From the NCBI RefSeq assembly GCF_002705925.1, contig NZ_NKRE01000001.1, positions 810,838-874,837 on the forward strand: 64,000 bases of DNA, in the 5' to 3' direction. Origin of the DNA: Mycobacterium ostraviense (GTDB taxonomy: Bacteria; Actinomycetota; Actinomycetes; Mycobacteriales; Mycobacteriaceae). The notes beneath the pieces are model-generated. The model did not search any database. It was given only the letters and a program-made list of their open reading frames with translations, and had not been told where the DNA came from. Numbering within the stretch: the first letter of the stretch is position 1; the number at the start of each line of letters is the position of its first letter. Below, piece after piece: positions 20,079 to 31,312 of this stretch. The translations under genes and the position numbers were made by a program.

Positions 20079-21084
20079 CGGTCACCACTGCGCCAATGCC
20101 AAGCTTTTCCTTGATCTTCTTCTCGATCTCGTTAGCCACGTCGGCGTTCTCCATCAGGAAGTTGCGGGCATTCTCCTTACCCTGACCGAGCTGCTCGCCC
20201 TCATAGGTGAACCAAGCCCCGGACTTGCGGATAAAGCCCTGGTCCACGCCCATATCAATCAGCGAGCCCTCTCTGCTGATGCCCTTGCCGTAGAGGATGT
20301 CGAACTCGGCCTGCTTGAACGGCGGCGACACCTTGTTCTTAACGATCTTGACCCGGGTGCGGTTGCCGACCGCGTTGGTGCCGTCCTTGAGTGTCTCGAT
20401 CCGTCGTACGTCCATGCGCACCGACGCGTAGAACTTCAGCGCCTTTCCGCCGGTTGTCGTCTCGGGTGATCCGAACATGACGCCGATCTTGTCGCGGAGC
20501 TGGTTGATAAAGATTGCCGTGGTTCCCGAATTGTTCAGCGCGCCAGTCATTTTCCGCAGCGCCTGGCTCATCAGCCGGGCCTGCAGCCCGACATGGCTAT
20601 CCCCCATCTCACCTTCGAGTTCCGCGCGCGGCACCAGCGCCGCCACCGAGTCGATGACCACGATGTCGAGCGCGCCCGAGCGGATCAGCATGTCGGCGAT
20701 CTCGAGTGCCTGTTCACCGGTGTCCGGCTGGCTGACCAGCAGGGAATCGGTGTCGACGCCGAGCTTCTTGGCGTACTCGGGATCCAGCGCATGCTCGGCG
20801 TCGATGAACGCCGCGACGCCGCCGGCGGCCTGCGCATTGGCCACCGCGTGCAACGCCACGGTGGTCTTGCCCGAGGACTCCGGGCCGTATATCTCCACCA
20901 CGCGGCCACGCGGCAGGCCGCCGATACCCAGGGCGACGTCCAGGGCGATGGATCCGGTCGGAATGACCGAAATCGGCTGACGCACCTCGTCACCGAGGCG
21001 CATCACCGAGCCTTTGCCATAACTCTTCTCGATCTGGGCCATCGCCAGTTCGAGAGCTTTCTCACGGTCGGGGGCTTGCGCCAT
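20032..21084 (-). CDS. recA: RecA recombinase, intein-free
   Basis: 350 residues, full length. It has Walker [10 protein letters not shown], Walker [10 protein letters not shown], the L2/TTTGGKAL region and the mycobacterial C-terminus. It coats single-stranded DNA, drives homologous pairing and promotes LexA self-cleavage. The site where M. tuberculosis RecA carries its large intein (after Lys251) is uninterrupted here and reads [10 protein letters not shown], with Val252 replacing the obligatory Cys. No insertion is present at GGKALKFY either. The start ATG follows AGGAGAGGCACC. Both a RecA-NDp promoter and an SOS box lie upstream. Confidence 0.98.
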   Translation of the reverse strand: MAQAPDREKALELAMAQIEKSYGKGSVMRLGDEVRQPISVIPTGSIALDVALGIGGLPRGRVVEIYGPESSGKTTVALHAVANAQAAGGVAAFIDAEHALDPEYAKKLGVDTDSLLVSQPDTGEQALEIADMLIRSGALDIVVIDSVAALVPRAELEGEMGDSHVGLQARLMSQALRKMTGALNNSGTTAIFINQLRDKIGVMFGSPETTTGGKALKFYASVRMDVRRIETLKDGTNAVGNRTRVKIVKNKVSPPFKQAEFDILYGKGISREGSLIDMGVDQGFIRKSGAWFTYEGEQLGQGKENARNFLMENADVANEIEKKIKEKLGIGAVVTDDPSNVDVLPAPVDF

Positions 21085-21138
21085 GGTGCCTCTCCTATAG
21101 TCGGTGTTCGGTTGACCGGTATCGGTCGGTTGGCCGTG

Positions 21139-21161
21139 ACACTAGAGAAGGCCACCGACAA
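21139..21161 (-). promoter_or_regulatory. RecA-NDp (PafBC-type) promoter of recA
   Basis: Read leftward: TTGTCGGTG, 8 bases, TAGTGT, 54 bp before the recA start. It fits the published LexA-independent damage-induced promoter of mycobacterial recA. Confidence 0.93.
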
Positions 21162-21193
21162 GTCGACATCTTCGCCAATGCCCACCACAGTAG

Positions 21194-21209
21194 CCGAACA
21201 TCTGTTCGA
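21194..21209. promoter_or_regulatory. SOS box between recA and the FhuF-like gene
   Basis: CCGAACATCTGTTCGA matches TCGAAC-N4-GTTCGA at 11 of 12 fixed positions. It is 109 bp from recA and 57 bp from the divergent FhuF-like start. LexA here could touch both genes. Confidence 0.85.
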
Positions 21210-21266
21210 CTCAAGTTGACACGCCGGGCGCGCCGACATCGCTTGATACCGACTGACCGAAAGCAC

Positions 21267-21917
21267 ATGAACATCTCCGCGGAGCTGGCCGAAATATCGG
21301 CCTATGGCGGGTTTTTCGCGCCGACCGTGGGCGGCGACGACACCGGATGGCATCCGGTAGACCACTTCTACGCAGCCGGGTTCGCCGACCTGATCGATAC
21401 CACCCTCACCCGTTACCGCACCACGGAGTCGCGGATCGGCGCCTCGCTGGTTCACCTCGGCCACGCCGCCCGGCTGTGGTCACCCGTTCTCGCCTGTGCG
21501 TTGGCCCACGGCGTCCTTCCGGACCTGCGCGACCTGCAACGCGCCGACGACGGAGCACAGCTACGACTGCCCGAACCTGTCGGAGAAGCTGTCCCGTCTT
21601 TCCCGGAGCTCCCGGCCACGTTGTGCCGCCTGGTCGTCCAGGACCATATGGAACCGTTCGCGGCCGGCCTGCGGGTCAAGGTTGCACCCGCCCTGCTGTC
21701 CGGCAATATCGCATCAGCCCTCGTCGGAGCCTCACGGGCATTGCTCTCGGCACGGCCTGACTTGCGTCAGCTGATCGTCGAGACCACCAACCGCCTACTG
21801 GACACCGGCGTTCTGGCCGGAACCGGCGTGGTCACTGGCCTCGACTTCAGGCGTCGCAGCTGCTGCCTCTTCTACCGCGTGCCGGGTGGCGGCACCTGTG
21901 GCGATTGCCCGCTGTAG
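21267..21917 (+). CDS. FhuF-like [2Fe-2S] protein, possible ferric-siderophore reductase
   Basis: 216 residues from ATG 21267; a longer frame from 21216 would cut further into the regulatory region. The body is helical and Ala/Leu-rich. The C-terminus ends in RRSCCLFYRVPGGGTCGDCP, the CC-x10-CxxC cluster-binding signature of FhuF-type ferric reductases, which release iron from siderophores with a [2Fe-2S] centre. It is divergent from recA over a region holding an SOS box. As I recall, it is absent at this position in M. tuberculosis. The motif is clear; the substrate is inferred. Confidence 0.82.
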   Translation: MNISAELAEISAYGGFFAPTVGGDDTGWHPVDHFYAAGFADLIDTTLTRYRTTESRIGASLVHLGHAARLWSPVLACALAHGVLPDLRDLQRADDGAQLRLPEPVGEAVPSFPELPATLCRLVVQDHMEPFAAGLRVKVAPALLSGNIASALVGASRALLSARPDLRQLIVETTNRLLDTGVLAGTGVVTGLDFRRRSCCLFYRVPGGGTCGDCPL

Positions 21918-22011
21918 CGAGGCGAGTCTGGGTCCAGCGCATCGAATCTGCGGTGAGCGCGTGTGCCGGGCCCACTCGGACGCGCTGGACGCAGACTCGA
22001 AACCCACAAAC

Positions 22012-22206
22012 TCACCACTGGTCGCGGGGGACGTCGAAATCGGCGCACAGCGCCCGCCACACGTCGCGAGGCTCGACACCGTCCTCGATCGCCTGGGCCG
22101 CGGTACGACCCCCGAAGCCGGTCAGCACATGGTCCACCAACACGGATGCCCCATAGGCGGCACCGAATCGCAGGGTGACCCGCTCGTGGAACTCCGTCAA
22201 CCGCAC
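22012..22206 (-). CDS. DUF3046 small protein (Rv2738c homologue)
   Basis: About 64 residues from GTG 22206 (RLTEFHERVTLRFGAAYG); a TTG at 22215 is the alternative. The conserved block GRTAAQAIEDGVEPRDVWRA marks DUF3046, a family that neighbours recA in many actinobacteria. No function is known. It lies 30 bp after the glycosyltransferase gene and on the same strand. Confidence 0.85.
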   Translation of the reverse strand: MRLTEFHERVTLRFGAAYGASVLVDHVLTGFGGRTAAQAIEDGVEPRDVWRALCADFDVPRDQW

Positions 22207-22236
22207 GCCAGTCAAGATACCCAGCGGATCACCGCA

Positions 22237-23391
22237 CTAAAGCGCCTCATGGCACACCCGGACCGGATCGGCGACCCCGGCGGCACCGGCGGCGGCCTGC
22301 TGCGCGGCCCGGCGGTACCCGGGCGACGACAGCACCTCGTTCACCGCGGCCACCAGCGCCTCGGCCGTCAACGGCCGGACCAACCGGCCGCTGCCCTGAC
22401 GCACCACCCGGTTAGCGATCTCCCACTGGTCCCCGCCGCCGGGTACCACCACCAGGGGAACCCCGGCCAGCAGCGTCTTGGCCACCATCCCATGACCGCC
22501 GCCGCAGATCACCAGGTCGGCATGCGTCAACAGCTCGGCCTGGTTTCCCAGCCCGACCACCGCCCAGGCCGGCACCGGCAGATCCTCGCCACCCAGCCGG
22601 GAGACCGCCACCCGCGAACCCTCCGGCAGCGCGTCGCCCGGCGTCAGGCACCCCAGCGCGACCTCGACCAGTCCGGCGGTCCCGGTCACCGCGGTGGACG
22701 GCGCGATGACCACCACCGGCCCAGAGCCCGGTGGTATCGCCAGCACCCGATCGGTCGGCTCGAAATGCAACGGGCCCACCACCACGGCCTCGGCCGGCCA
22801 GTCCGGCCGCGGCACCTCCAGCGCGGGCAGCGTGGCGATCAGCCGCCGCCGTGGCCCGGGATCGGTTGCCGGCAACCCGATCTCGACCCGGACGGCGGCA
22901 CGCTGTCGCAGACCCGCACGCCAGGACCGTCCCGTCAGCGCCCGCATGGTGGCATCGCGCAGCCGACCGCGGATTCCCGCGCCCGGTGCCAGCCCGCTGC
23001 CGATCGGCGGCAGACCTTTCGACGGCAAGTACAGCGGATGCGGGTTGAGTTCGATCCAGGGAATACCCACCAGCTCCGCAGCCATGCCCCCGCAGGCGGT
23101 GATCACATCGGAAACCACCAAGTCGGGTGCCAATTCGCGCAACGCCGGCGCATTGAGCACCGCCATCTCGGCAGCTCTTCGATGAATCCTCGCCCCGGCG
23201 TCCAGATCATTGTCGGTGGCCGTCAAACCGTCCAATTCGACGGCGTCAATCCCGACCGCATGTGCGGCGTCCAGCCATTCCACGCCGGTGAACAACGTGG
23301 GTGTGTCCCCGGCCGCCTGAAAGCGTTGGCACAGCGCGATCGCGGGAAACGAGTGCCCGGGATCCGGCCCGGCGACCACGGCGACGTGCAT
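22237..23391 (-). CDS. UGT/MGT-type glycosyltransferase (Rv2739c homologue)
   Basis: 384 residues, start MHVAVVAGPDPGHSFPAIAL at ATG 23391. It has the GT-B fold pattern: an N-terminal acceptor domain and a C-terminal donor domain with CGGGHGMVAKTLLAGVPLVV and GGDQWEIANRVV, where UGT enzymes bind the sugar-nucleotide diphosphate. Donor and acceptor are unknown; a lipid or small metabolite is plausible. It is divergent from ephG with a 73-bp gap. Confidence 0.88.
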   Translation of the reverse strand: MHVAVVAGPDPGHSFPAIALCQRFQAAGDTPTLFTGVEWLDAAHAVGIDAVELDGLTATDNDLDAGARIHRRAAEMAVLNAPALRELAPDLVVSDVITACGGMAAELVGIPWIELNPHPLYLPSKGLPPIGSGLAPGAGIRGRLRDATMRALTGRSWRAGLRQRAAVRVEIGLPATDPGPRRRLIATLPALEVPRPDWPAEAVVVGPLHFEPTDRVLAIPPGSGPVVVIAPSTAVTGTAGLVEVALGCLTPGDALPEGSRVAVSRLGGEDLPVPAWAVVGLGNQAELLTHADLVICGGGHGMVAKTLLAGVPLVVVPGGGDQWEIANRVVRQGSGRLVRPLTAEALVAAVNEVLSSPGYRRAAQQAAAGAAGVADPVRVCHEAL

Positions 23392-23421
23392 CGGCCCTAC
23401 CCTGCCACAGCGCCCGGCCAC

Positions 23422-23451
23422 CACGCTCGCCCACGCTCCCCCACGCTCGCC
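23422..23451. repeat. Three 10-bp direct repeats before ephG
   Basis: CACGCTCGCC, CACGCTCCCC and CACGCTCGCC stand in tandem inside the 73-bp divergent gap and are followed directly by TAGGCT, a possible -10 hexamer 8 bp before ephG. It might be a regulator site, but this is untested. Confidence 0.5.
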
Positions 23452-23464
23452 TAGGCTGGCAACC

Positions 23465-23905
23465 ATGACCGAGCTGACCCAGACCACCCCCGAAACCGCA
23501 GACAACATCCGCACGGTCGAGGGTTTCCTGAACGCCCTGCAGAACGAGAACTTCGACGCCGTAGCAGCGGCATTCGACGACAACCTCGTCTATGAGAACG
23601 TCGGATTCTCCAGGATCCGCGGCGGCCGCCGAACGGTGAAGCTGCTCCGCAAGATGGAAGGGCGCCTCGGTTTCGAGGTCAAGATCCACCGCATCGCCGC
23701 CGACGGCGCGGCGGTACTCACCGAACGGACCGACGCGCTGATCCTCGGGCCGCTGCGGCTGCAATTCTGGGTCTGCGGCGTATTCGAAGTGCACGACGGC
23801 AAGATCACCCTTTGGCGGGACTACGTGGATGTCTACGACATGACGAAGGCGCTGCTGCGCGGTCTGGCCGCACTGGTGATCCCACAACTCAGGACGACGT
23901 TGTAG
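23465..23905 (+). CDS. ephG: Limonene-epoxide-hydrolase-like epoxide hydrolase EphG
   Basis: 146 residues, SnoaL/LEH fold. The catalytic Asp-Arg-Asp set of the family is visible as ERTDALIL (Arg, Asp) and LWRDYVDVYD. The family activates water with the first Asp to open epoxides; the M. tuberculosis orthologue acts on bulky lipid or sterol-like epoxides. The gene stands alone, divergent from the glycosyltransferase and convergent with pspM 14 bp away. In M. tuberculosis PE_PGRS47 and Rv2742c follow here; both are absent. Confidence 0.93.
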   Translation: MTELTQTTPETADNIRTVEGFLNALQNENFDAVAAAFDDNLVYENVGFSRIRGGRRTVKLLRKMEGRLGFEVKIHRIAADGAAVLTERTDALILGPLRLQFWVCGVFEVHDGKITLWRDYVDVYDMTKALLRGLAALVIPQLRTTL

Positions 23906-23918
23906 GCAGCGGCAAGCG

Positions 23919-24734
23919 CTACCGGCGGGGCAGCCCGCCGAGTTCGTCGAAAGCCTGCGCCCAACCGACCAGACGATCGGTGGCACCGGCCAGCTCCTCG
24001 CGGTAGCGCTGTTGCGATCCCGGCTCACCCACCGCGCCGCCGTTGGCCGACGAGACCAATTGCGCTGCGGCGGTGACCATTTCGTTGTACTGACGGACGC
24101 CGGCGCTGAGCTGCGCGGTGAACGCGTTGATGGTGGGCACCAGATGCGACCGCGACGATTGCGAATACTGCGCCGCCCGCTCCATCGACACCACTTCGGC
24201 CGCCGTCGCCGCCATCGCCGCCGAGGTCTGGTTGGCCGCGGCCGTCAAATCAGCGATCTCGTCGGCCGGCAGCATCGCGCCCCGCTCGATCACACCCAAC
24301 AACGAGAAGAACCCGCGTTCGGAGGCGCCCAGCGCCGACATCGCGGGCCGGGCCGCCGAACCGGGCGGGGGCAACCGGCGCGTGTTGGCCGGCCGCGGCG
24401 TCGGCAGCGGCTCAGCACGCAACCAGCGATAGCGGAAAAACAGCAGCGTCGCGGGGATGACCTGGACCACCGCGATCGCGCCGGTGATCTGCAGCAGCAA
24501 CGCGAACCAGCCCCAGGCCGCCAGCACCGCCGTCACCGCCGCCCAGAACACGCATCCGGCGCTGAATATCAACGCCCAGCGCAGCGCACGGCGGCGGCGG
24601 CGAAGCAACCGGGCCCGCGGGTCGGTGGCGGCGCTGATCTTCCGGGCAGCGAAGTCGAAGATCTCGGCGATCATGTCGAGCCAGCGCTGCAGCAATGCAC
24701 GCTGCCGCCCACGCTGAGCCGACTTGACCGCCAT
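23919..24734 (-). CDS. pspM: PspM, membrane partner of PspA (Rv2743c homologue)
   Basis: 271 residues. A basic N-terminus (RARLLRRRRRALRW) precedes two adjacent membrane helices (about residues 53-100), and a C-terminal helical domain follows (ERAAQYSQSSRSHLVPTINA). In M. tuberculosis the clgR-pspA-Rv2743c-Rv2742c proteins form an envelope-stress system in which Rv2743c holds PspA at the membrane. It starts 9 bp after the pspA stop. No Rv2742c frame follows. Confidence 0.9.
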   Translation of the reverse strand: MAVKSAQRGRQRALLQRWLDMIAEIFDFAARKISAATDPRARLLRRRRRALRWALIFSAGCVFWAAVTAVLAAWGWFALLLQITGAIAVVQVIPATLLFFRYRWLRAEPLPTPRPANTRRLPPPGSAARPAMSALGASERGFFSLLGVIERGAMLPADEIADLTAAANQTSAAMAATAAEVVSMERAAQYSQSSRSHLVPTINAFTAQLSAGVRQYNEMVTAAAQLVSSANGGAVGEPGSQQRYREELAGATDRLVGWAQAFDELGGLPRR

Positions 24735-24743
24735 CTGATGCCC

Positions 24744-25565
24744 TTACTGGCCGAACGGTTTTTCGGTAATCTGCCCGCCGCCCTCGGCGGCAGGCGTGGC
24801 CGGGGTGGCGCCGGGACCGGCGGCACCCCCGGCCGGCAAAGCTTCTCCGCGCATCGACGCCCGGATCTGCTCCAGCCGGGAATGACCGGCCATCTGGATG
24901 CCGGCTTGTTGGACCTCGAGCATGCGGCCCTGCACCGACGATTGCGCGAGTTCGGCCTGACCAAGCGCGGTCGCGTAGCGGCGTTCGATCTTGTCGCGCA
25001 CCTCGTCGAGGCTGGGCACATTGCCCGGGGCAGCGAGTTCGCTCATCGACCGCAGCGATGCGCTGACCTGCTCCTGCATCTTCGCCTGCTCGAGCTGGCT
25101 GAGCAGCTTGGTGCGTTCGGCGATCTTCTGCTGCAGCACCATGGAATTCTGCTCGACGGCCTTCTTGGCCTGAGCGGCGGCGTTGAGCGCCTGGTCGTGC
25201 AGTGTCTTGAGGTCTTCGACGCTCTGCTCGGCGGTCACCAGCTGCGCGGCGAACGCCTCGGCGGCATTGTTGTACTCGGCCGCTTTGGCTGCGTCGCCGG
25301 CCGCGGTGGCCTGGTCGGCCAGCGTCAGCGCCTGACGGACGTTGACCTGAAGCTTTTCGATGTCGGCCAGCTGCCGGTTGAGCCGCATCTCCAGCTGCCG
25401 CTGGTTGCCGATCACCTGCGCTGCCTGCTGAGTCAGCGCTTGATGGGTGCGCTGCGCTTCCTCGATGGCCTGCTGGATCTGCACCTTGGGATCGGCGTAC
25501 TCGTCAATCTTGGAGCTGAACAGCGCCATCAGGTACTTCCACGCCTTGACGAACGGATTGGCCAT
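24744..25565 (-). CDS. pspA: Phage-shock protein A homologue (35-kDa antigen)
   Basis: 273 residues, almost wholly alpha-helical coiled coil, starting [19 protein letters not shown] with the amphipathic membrane-binding helix of PspA/IM30. The rest is heptad-rich ([20 protein letters not shown] near the end) with a Gly/Pro-rich tail. PspA assembles on damaged inner membrane and stabilises it; in mycobacteria it also binds ClgR. Second gene of the clgR-pspA-pspM unit. Confidence 0.95.
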   Translation of the reverse strand: MANPFVKAWKYLMALFSSKIDEYADPKVQIQQAIEEAQRTHQALTQQAAQVIGNQRQLEMRLNRQLADIEKLQVNVRQALTLADQATAAGDAAKAAEYNNAAEAFAAQLVTAEQSVEDLKTLHDQALNAAAQAKKAVEQNSMVLQQKIAERTKLLSQLEQAKMQEQVSASLRSMSELAAPGNVPSLDEVRDKIERRYATALGQAELAQSSVQGRMLEVQQAGIQMAGHSRLEQIRASMRGEALPAGGAAGPGATPATPAAEGGGQITEKPFGQ

Positions 25566-25714
25566 CGGTTAGCTCCGCCTTCGCTTTCTTGTGTGCCGGA
25601 TGGGCGCTGCGTCGCCCACACCGCTTACCCTGCCGCTCAATTTATCCGGTCAGGCCCGATCTCCCCACCCGTGGTTGCATAACTGGCCGGCACCGAGTTT
25701 CGCCCCAGTGATGC

Positions 25715-26044
25715 TCAGGCCACCGCCAGCGACGCGACCGCAGGGATGACCACCTTGGTGCTGACGTCGATGCTGGCACCAGCCACCGACGGGGCACGTG
25801 CCGCACGCTCCTCCCCGGCCAACCGCTCGCCGGCGACGATGAGGACCTCCGACAGCGGGACCTCCAACGCTTCGCAAATGGCGTTGAGCAGCTCACTGGA
25901 AGGCTCCTTGCGGCCGCGTTCGACTTCCGACAGGTATCCAAGGCTCACCCGCGCTGAATCGGACACCTCCCGCAGCGTCCGGCCCTGCGAAGTCCGAGCC
26001 CCGCGCAACACGTCGCCAATGACCTCGCGCACCAATGACGCCAT
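25715..26044 (-). CDS. clgR: ClgR, XRE-type transcriptional activator
   Basis: 109 residues from ATG 26044, chosen because an AAGGAGACC ribosome site precedes it; an ATG at 26059 is possible. The helix-turn-helix is [30 protein letters not shown]. ClgR activates clp protease genes and the psp operon under envelope stress. The C-terminus ends in hydrophobic [11 protein letters not shown], a degron-like tail as in the M. tuberculosis protein, where Clp-dependent turnover has been reported. Confidence 0.94.
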   Translation of the reverse strand: MASLVREVIGDVLRGARTSQGRTLREVSDSARVSLGYLSEVERGRKEPSSELLNAICEALEVPLSEVLIVAGERLAGEERAARAPSVAGASIDVSTKVVIPAVASLAVA

Positions 26045-26208
26045 CGTGGTCTCCTTCATCCGGTCACGCCCCGATATCTCAACCACATCCGATCGCTACC
26101 CGATCGCAATGGTCCTTTGGTCAACGCCGAGCAGGCTGATGCGGTTCCCGCAGAGTTCCCGGGGCGCCGGAGGAGCACGGACGCCGGAAATATCCCGAAG
26201 TACCCCGA

Positions 26209-26808
26209 TTACTTAGCTCCGGGGCTCCCCGCGCGAATCTCCCTGACTGTGGATGCCACGTAATCGACACCGGTCACCACGGTGAGCACGATGGCAGCGG
26301 CCATCACCACCACCGCCGCCGTGTGCAGCGCGCCCGAAAGCGGCAACACGAACAAGCCGATCGCCACCGCCTGGACCACGGTCTTGAGCTTGCCGCCCCA
26401 ACTGGCGGGAATGACACCGCGGCGAATCACCGCCAGCCGCAACACCGTCACCCCGATCTCCCGGGTCAGGATCAACACCGTGACCCACCACGGCAACTCG
26501 CCCAACATCGACAGGCCGATCAGTGCCGCCCCGATCAGGGTCTTGTCGGCAATCGGATCGACGAATGCGCCGAATTCGGTCGCCATACCGTAGTTGCGGG
26601 CCAGCAAGCCATCGAACCGGTCGGTAATGCTGGCAACGGCAAATATCGCCCAGGCCGCGACTCGGGCCGGCGTTTGGTGGCCGCCGTCAAAGAACAGTGC
26701 GTACAAGAAAATCGGCACCAACACCAGCCGCAGGCCGGTCAGAATATTGGCGAGGTTGGCAATACGTGCGGTTCCTGGCATCTGACCTGTTTGCGGCTGC
26801 CCGGGCAC
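26209..26808 (-). CDS. pgsA3: CDP-alcohol phosphatidyltransferase PgsA3
   Basis: 199 residues from GTG 26808; ATG 26781 would give 190. The family signature D-x3-DG-x2-AR-x8-G-x3-D-x3-D is present (DRFDGLLAR... GAFVDPIADK) in the second of about five helices. It probably makes phosphatidylglycerophosphate from CDP-diacylglycerol in the inner membrane. It is divergent from argA, 57 bp apart, and no ribosome site settles the start. Confidence 0.9.
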   Translation of the reverse strand: MPGQPQTGQMPGTARIANLANILTGLRLVLVPIFLYALFFDGGHQTPARVAAWAIFAVASITDRFDGLLARNYGMATEFGAFVDPIADKTLIGAALIGLSMLGELPWWVTVLILTREIGVTVLRLAVIRRGVIPASWGGKLKTVVQAVAIGLFVLPLSGALHTAAVVVMAAAIVLTVVTGVDYVASTVREIRAGSPGAK

Positions 26809-26865
26809 GGCAACAGAATAGCGGTTGACCAGCCCGTCCGTCGCCGATGTCGATACTGTTCTCCC

Positions 26866-27399
26866 GTGACCGAAAGTCCGCGGGATTTCCAACTGGTAGT
26901 CCGGCGCGCCCGCACGTCGGACGTGCCTGCGATTAAGAAACTCGTCGACACCTATGCGGGAAAGATTCTGCTGGAAAAGAACCTGGTAACGCTTTACGAA
27001 GCGGTGCAAGAGTTTTGGGTGGCCGAACACCCCAGCGACCCAGGCAACCCGAAAAAAATAGTCGGTTGCGGGGCACTCCACGTGTTGTGGGCCGATCTCG
27101 GGGAAATCCGTACCGTCGCGGTCGACCCCGCCATGACGGGTCGCGGCATCGGCCACGCGATCGTCGACCGGTTGCTCGAGGTTGCCCGCGAACTTCAGCT
27201 GGAGCGGCTGTTCGTGTTGACTTTCGAGACCGAATTCTTTGCCCAGCACGGATTTACCGAGATCGAGGGCACACCGGTCACCGCCGAGGTGTTCGAGGAG
27301 ATGTGCCGGTCCTATGACATCGGGGTCGCCGAATTCCTGGATCTGAGCTACGTCAAGCCCAATATCCTGGGCAACTCCCGGATGTTGCTGGTCTTGTGA
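26866..27399 (+). CDS. argA: N-acetylglutamate synthase ArgA (GNAT type)
   Basis: 177 residues from GTG 26866, where homology begins (TESPRDFQLVVRRAR). A single GNAT domain carries the acetyl-CoA loop TVAVDPAMTGRGIGHAIVDR and the terminal LSYVKPNILGNSRMLLVL. It acetylates glutamate as the first step of arginine synthesis; the M. tuberculosis enzyme is of this short kind and can use glutamine. A long open upstream frame is a shadow of pgsA3. Confidence 0.94.
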   Translation: MTESPRDFQLVVRRARTSDVPAIKKLVDTYAGKILLEKNLVTLYEAVQEFWVAEHPSDPGNPKKIVGCGALHVLWADLGEIRTVAVDPAMTGRGIGHAIVDRLLEVARELQLERLFVLTFETEFFAQHGFTEIEGTPVTAEVFEEMCRSYDIGVAEFLDLSYVKPNILGNSRMLLVL

Positions 27400-27404
27400 G
27401 CGGG

Positions 27405-27449
27405 CGAGCAGACGCAGAATCCCCCGACACGCCGGAAAACCGAACGAGT

Positions 27450-27462
<13 letters not shown>
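27405..27462. terminator. Long-armed hairpin at the argA/ftsK convergent end
   Basis: CGAGCAGACG (27405-27414) and CGTCTGCTCG (27453-27462) are perfect inverted arms 38 bp apart. The right arm overlaps the last codons and stop of ftsK. A near-identical hairpin lies at 54004-54065 at another convergent end. Confidence 0.55.
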
Positions 27463-29975
<2,513 letters not shown>

Positions 29976-30161
29976 GCCGGCAAGCCTAGTCGCAAATGCA
30001 TCTTCTGCACCACATGCCACACTGGTAACGCCGGCTTCTCCAACCTGTGCTCGCCTTGTGACCGGCGGGCGTGAGTAGGGTGGCCAGTGGTGACAACGGT
30101 CATCCGCGGTCATGCCGCGTCACGCCGCCGATAATCCGCCGCACTTCCAGGAGGCCCCAGC

Positions 30162-30476
30162 ATGCCCGTCGTCGTCGTCGCCACGCTGACCGTCAAGCCC
30201 GAGTCGGTCGACACCGTCCGCGACATCCTGACCACCGCGATCGAAGAGGTACATGGCGAACCCGGCTGCGAGCTGTACTCGCTGCATCAAACGGGCGGGA
30301 CGTTCGTCTTCGTCGAGCAATGGGCCGACGCCGACGCCCTCAAAGCTCATAGCACCGCGCCGGCGGTCACCAAGATGTCCCAGGCGGCCGGTGACCATTT
30401 GGTCGGTGCCCCCGACATCAAGATGTTGCAGCCGATTCCGGCGGGCGATCCGGGCAAAGGTCAGCTTCGCCCCTGA
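30162..30476 (+). CDS. Antibiotic biosynthesis monooxygenase-domain protein (Rv2749 homologue)
   Basis: 104 residues, a ferredoxin-like ABM fold ([36 protein letters not shown]). Such small dimers act as cofactor-free monooxygenases or as haem or quinone binders; the substrate is unknown. A CAGGAGG ribosome site lies 9 bp upstream. Its stop overlaps the next start (TGATG), so it is coupled to the SDR. Confidence 0.9.
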   Translation: MPVVVVATLTVKPESVDTVRDILTTAIEEVHGEPGCELYSLHQTGGTFVFVEQWADADALKAHSTAPAVTKMSQAAGDHLVGAPDIKMLQPIPAGDPGKGQLRP

Positions 30477-31309
30477 TGGCACGGTCGTCGCAAGGGCCGC
30501 TGAGCGGCCGGGTCGCCTTCGTCACCGGAGCCGCGCGCGGTCAGGGTCGCGCCCACGCGGTTCGGCTGGCGACCGACGGCGCGAACGTGATCGCGATCGA
30601 CCTGTGCGCGCAGATCGCCAGCGTGCCCTACCCGCTGGGCACCGCCGACGACCTCGCACTCACCGTCAAGCTCGTCGAGGAGACCGGCGCGCGCATCGTC
30701 GCACAACAAGCCGACGTGCGCGATCACGCGTCGCTGGCCGCCGGGCTGCGGGCCGGCCTCGACGAATTCGGCCGGCTCGATATCGTCGTCGCCAATGCCG
30801 GGATAGCCCCGATGCAGTCGGGCGCCGACGGCTGGCGCGACGTCATAGACGTCAACCTCACCGGCGTCTACCACACCGTGGATGTCGCGATACCGAGCAT
30901 GGTCTCTCAAGCTAACGGTGGGTCGATCGTGCTGATCAGTTCGGCGGCGGGACTGGCCGGATTCGGCAGCGCCGATGCCGGCTCCATCGGCTATACCGCT
31001 GCCAAACATGGCCTGGTGGGGTTGATGCGGCTATACGCCAATTTGCTTGCGCCCCATAATATTCGAGTCAACTCCGTGCATCCATCCGCGGTCGCCACCC
31101 CGATGATCGACAACGAGTTCACCGCGCAGTGGCTTGCCGACCTGGCCGCTTCGACCGGCTCGGCGTCGGGCTCGGGCAACGCGTTGCCGGTAAAGATTCT
31201 GCAAGCAGAGGACGTCGCCAACGCGGTGGCATGGCTGGTGTCCGACGAAGCCCGATACATCACCGGTGTGGCGTTGCCGGTCGACGCGGGTTGTGTGAAC
31301 AAGAGGTAG
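30476..31309 (+). CDS. Mycofactocin-coupled SDR oxidoreductase (Rv2750 homologue)
   Basis: 277 residues. Rossmann motif [22 protein letters not shown] and the catalytic YTAAKHG tyrosine-lysine are seen. The insertion after IDLCAQI ([17 protein letters not shown]) is typical of SDRs that hold NAD(H) tightly and recycle it with mycofactocin. The family oxidises alcohols; the substrate here is unknown. Middle gene of a three-gene rightward operon. Confidence 0.9.
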   Translation: MARSSQGPLSGRVAFVTGAARGQGRAHAVRLATDGANVIAIDLCAQIASVPYPLGTADDLALTVKLVEETGARIVAQQADVRDHASLAAGLRAGLDEFGRLDIVVANAGIAPMQSGADGWRDVIDVNLTGVYHTVDVAIPSMVSQANGGSIVLISSAAGLAGFGSADAGSIGYTAAKHGLVGLMRLYANLLAPHNIRVNSVHPSAVATPMIDNEFTAQWLADLAASTGSASGSGNALPVKILQAEDVANAVAWLVSDEARYITGVALPVDAGCVNKR

Positions 31310-31312
31310 CTG

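Noticed and set aside
21886..23454. 522-codon rightward open frame
   Set aside because: Antisense to the DUF3046 and glycosyltransferase genes.
22206..25565. PE_PGRS47 expected between ephG and the psp genes
   Set aside because: ephG and pspM are 14 bp apart; no PGRS repeats exist anywhere in the window.
24012..25682. 556-codon rightward open frame
   Set aside because: It lies exactly opposite pspM and pspA, is rich in Arg/His/Gly/Gln and has no domain; a GC-rich shadow frame.
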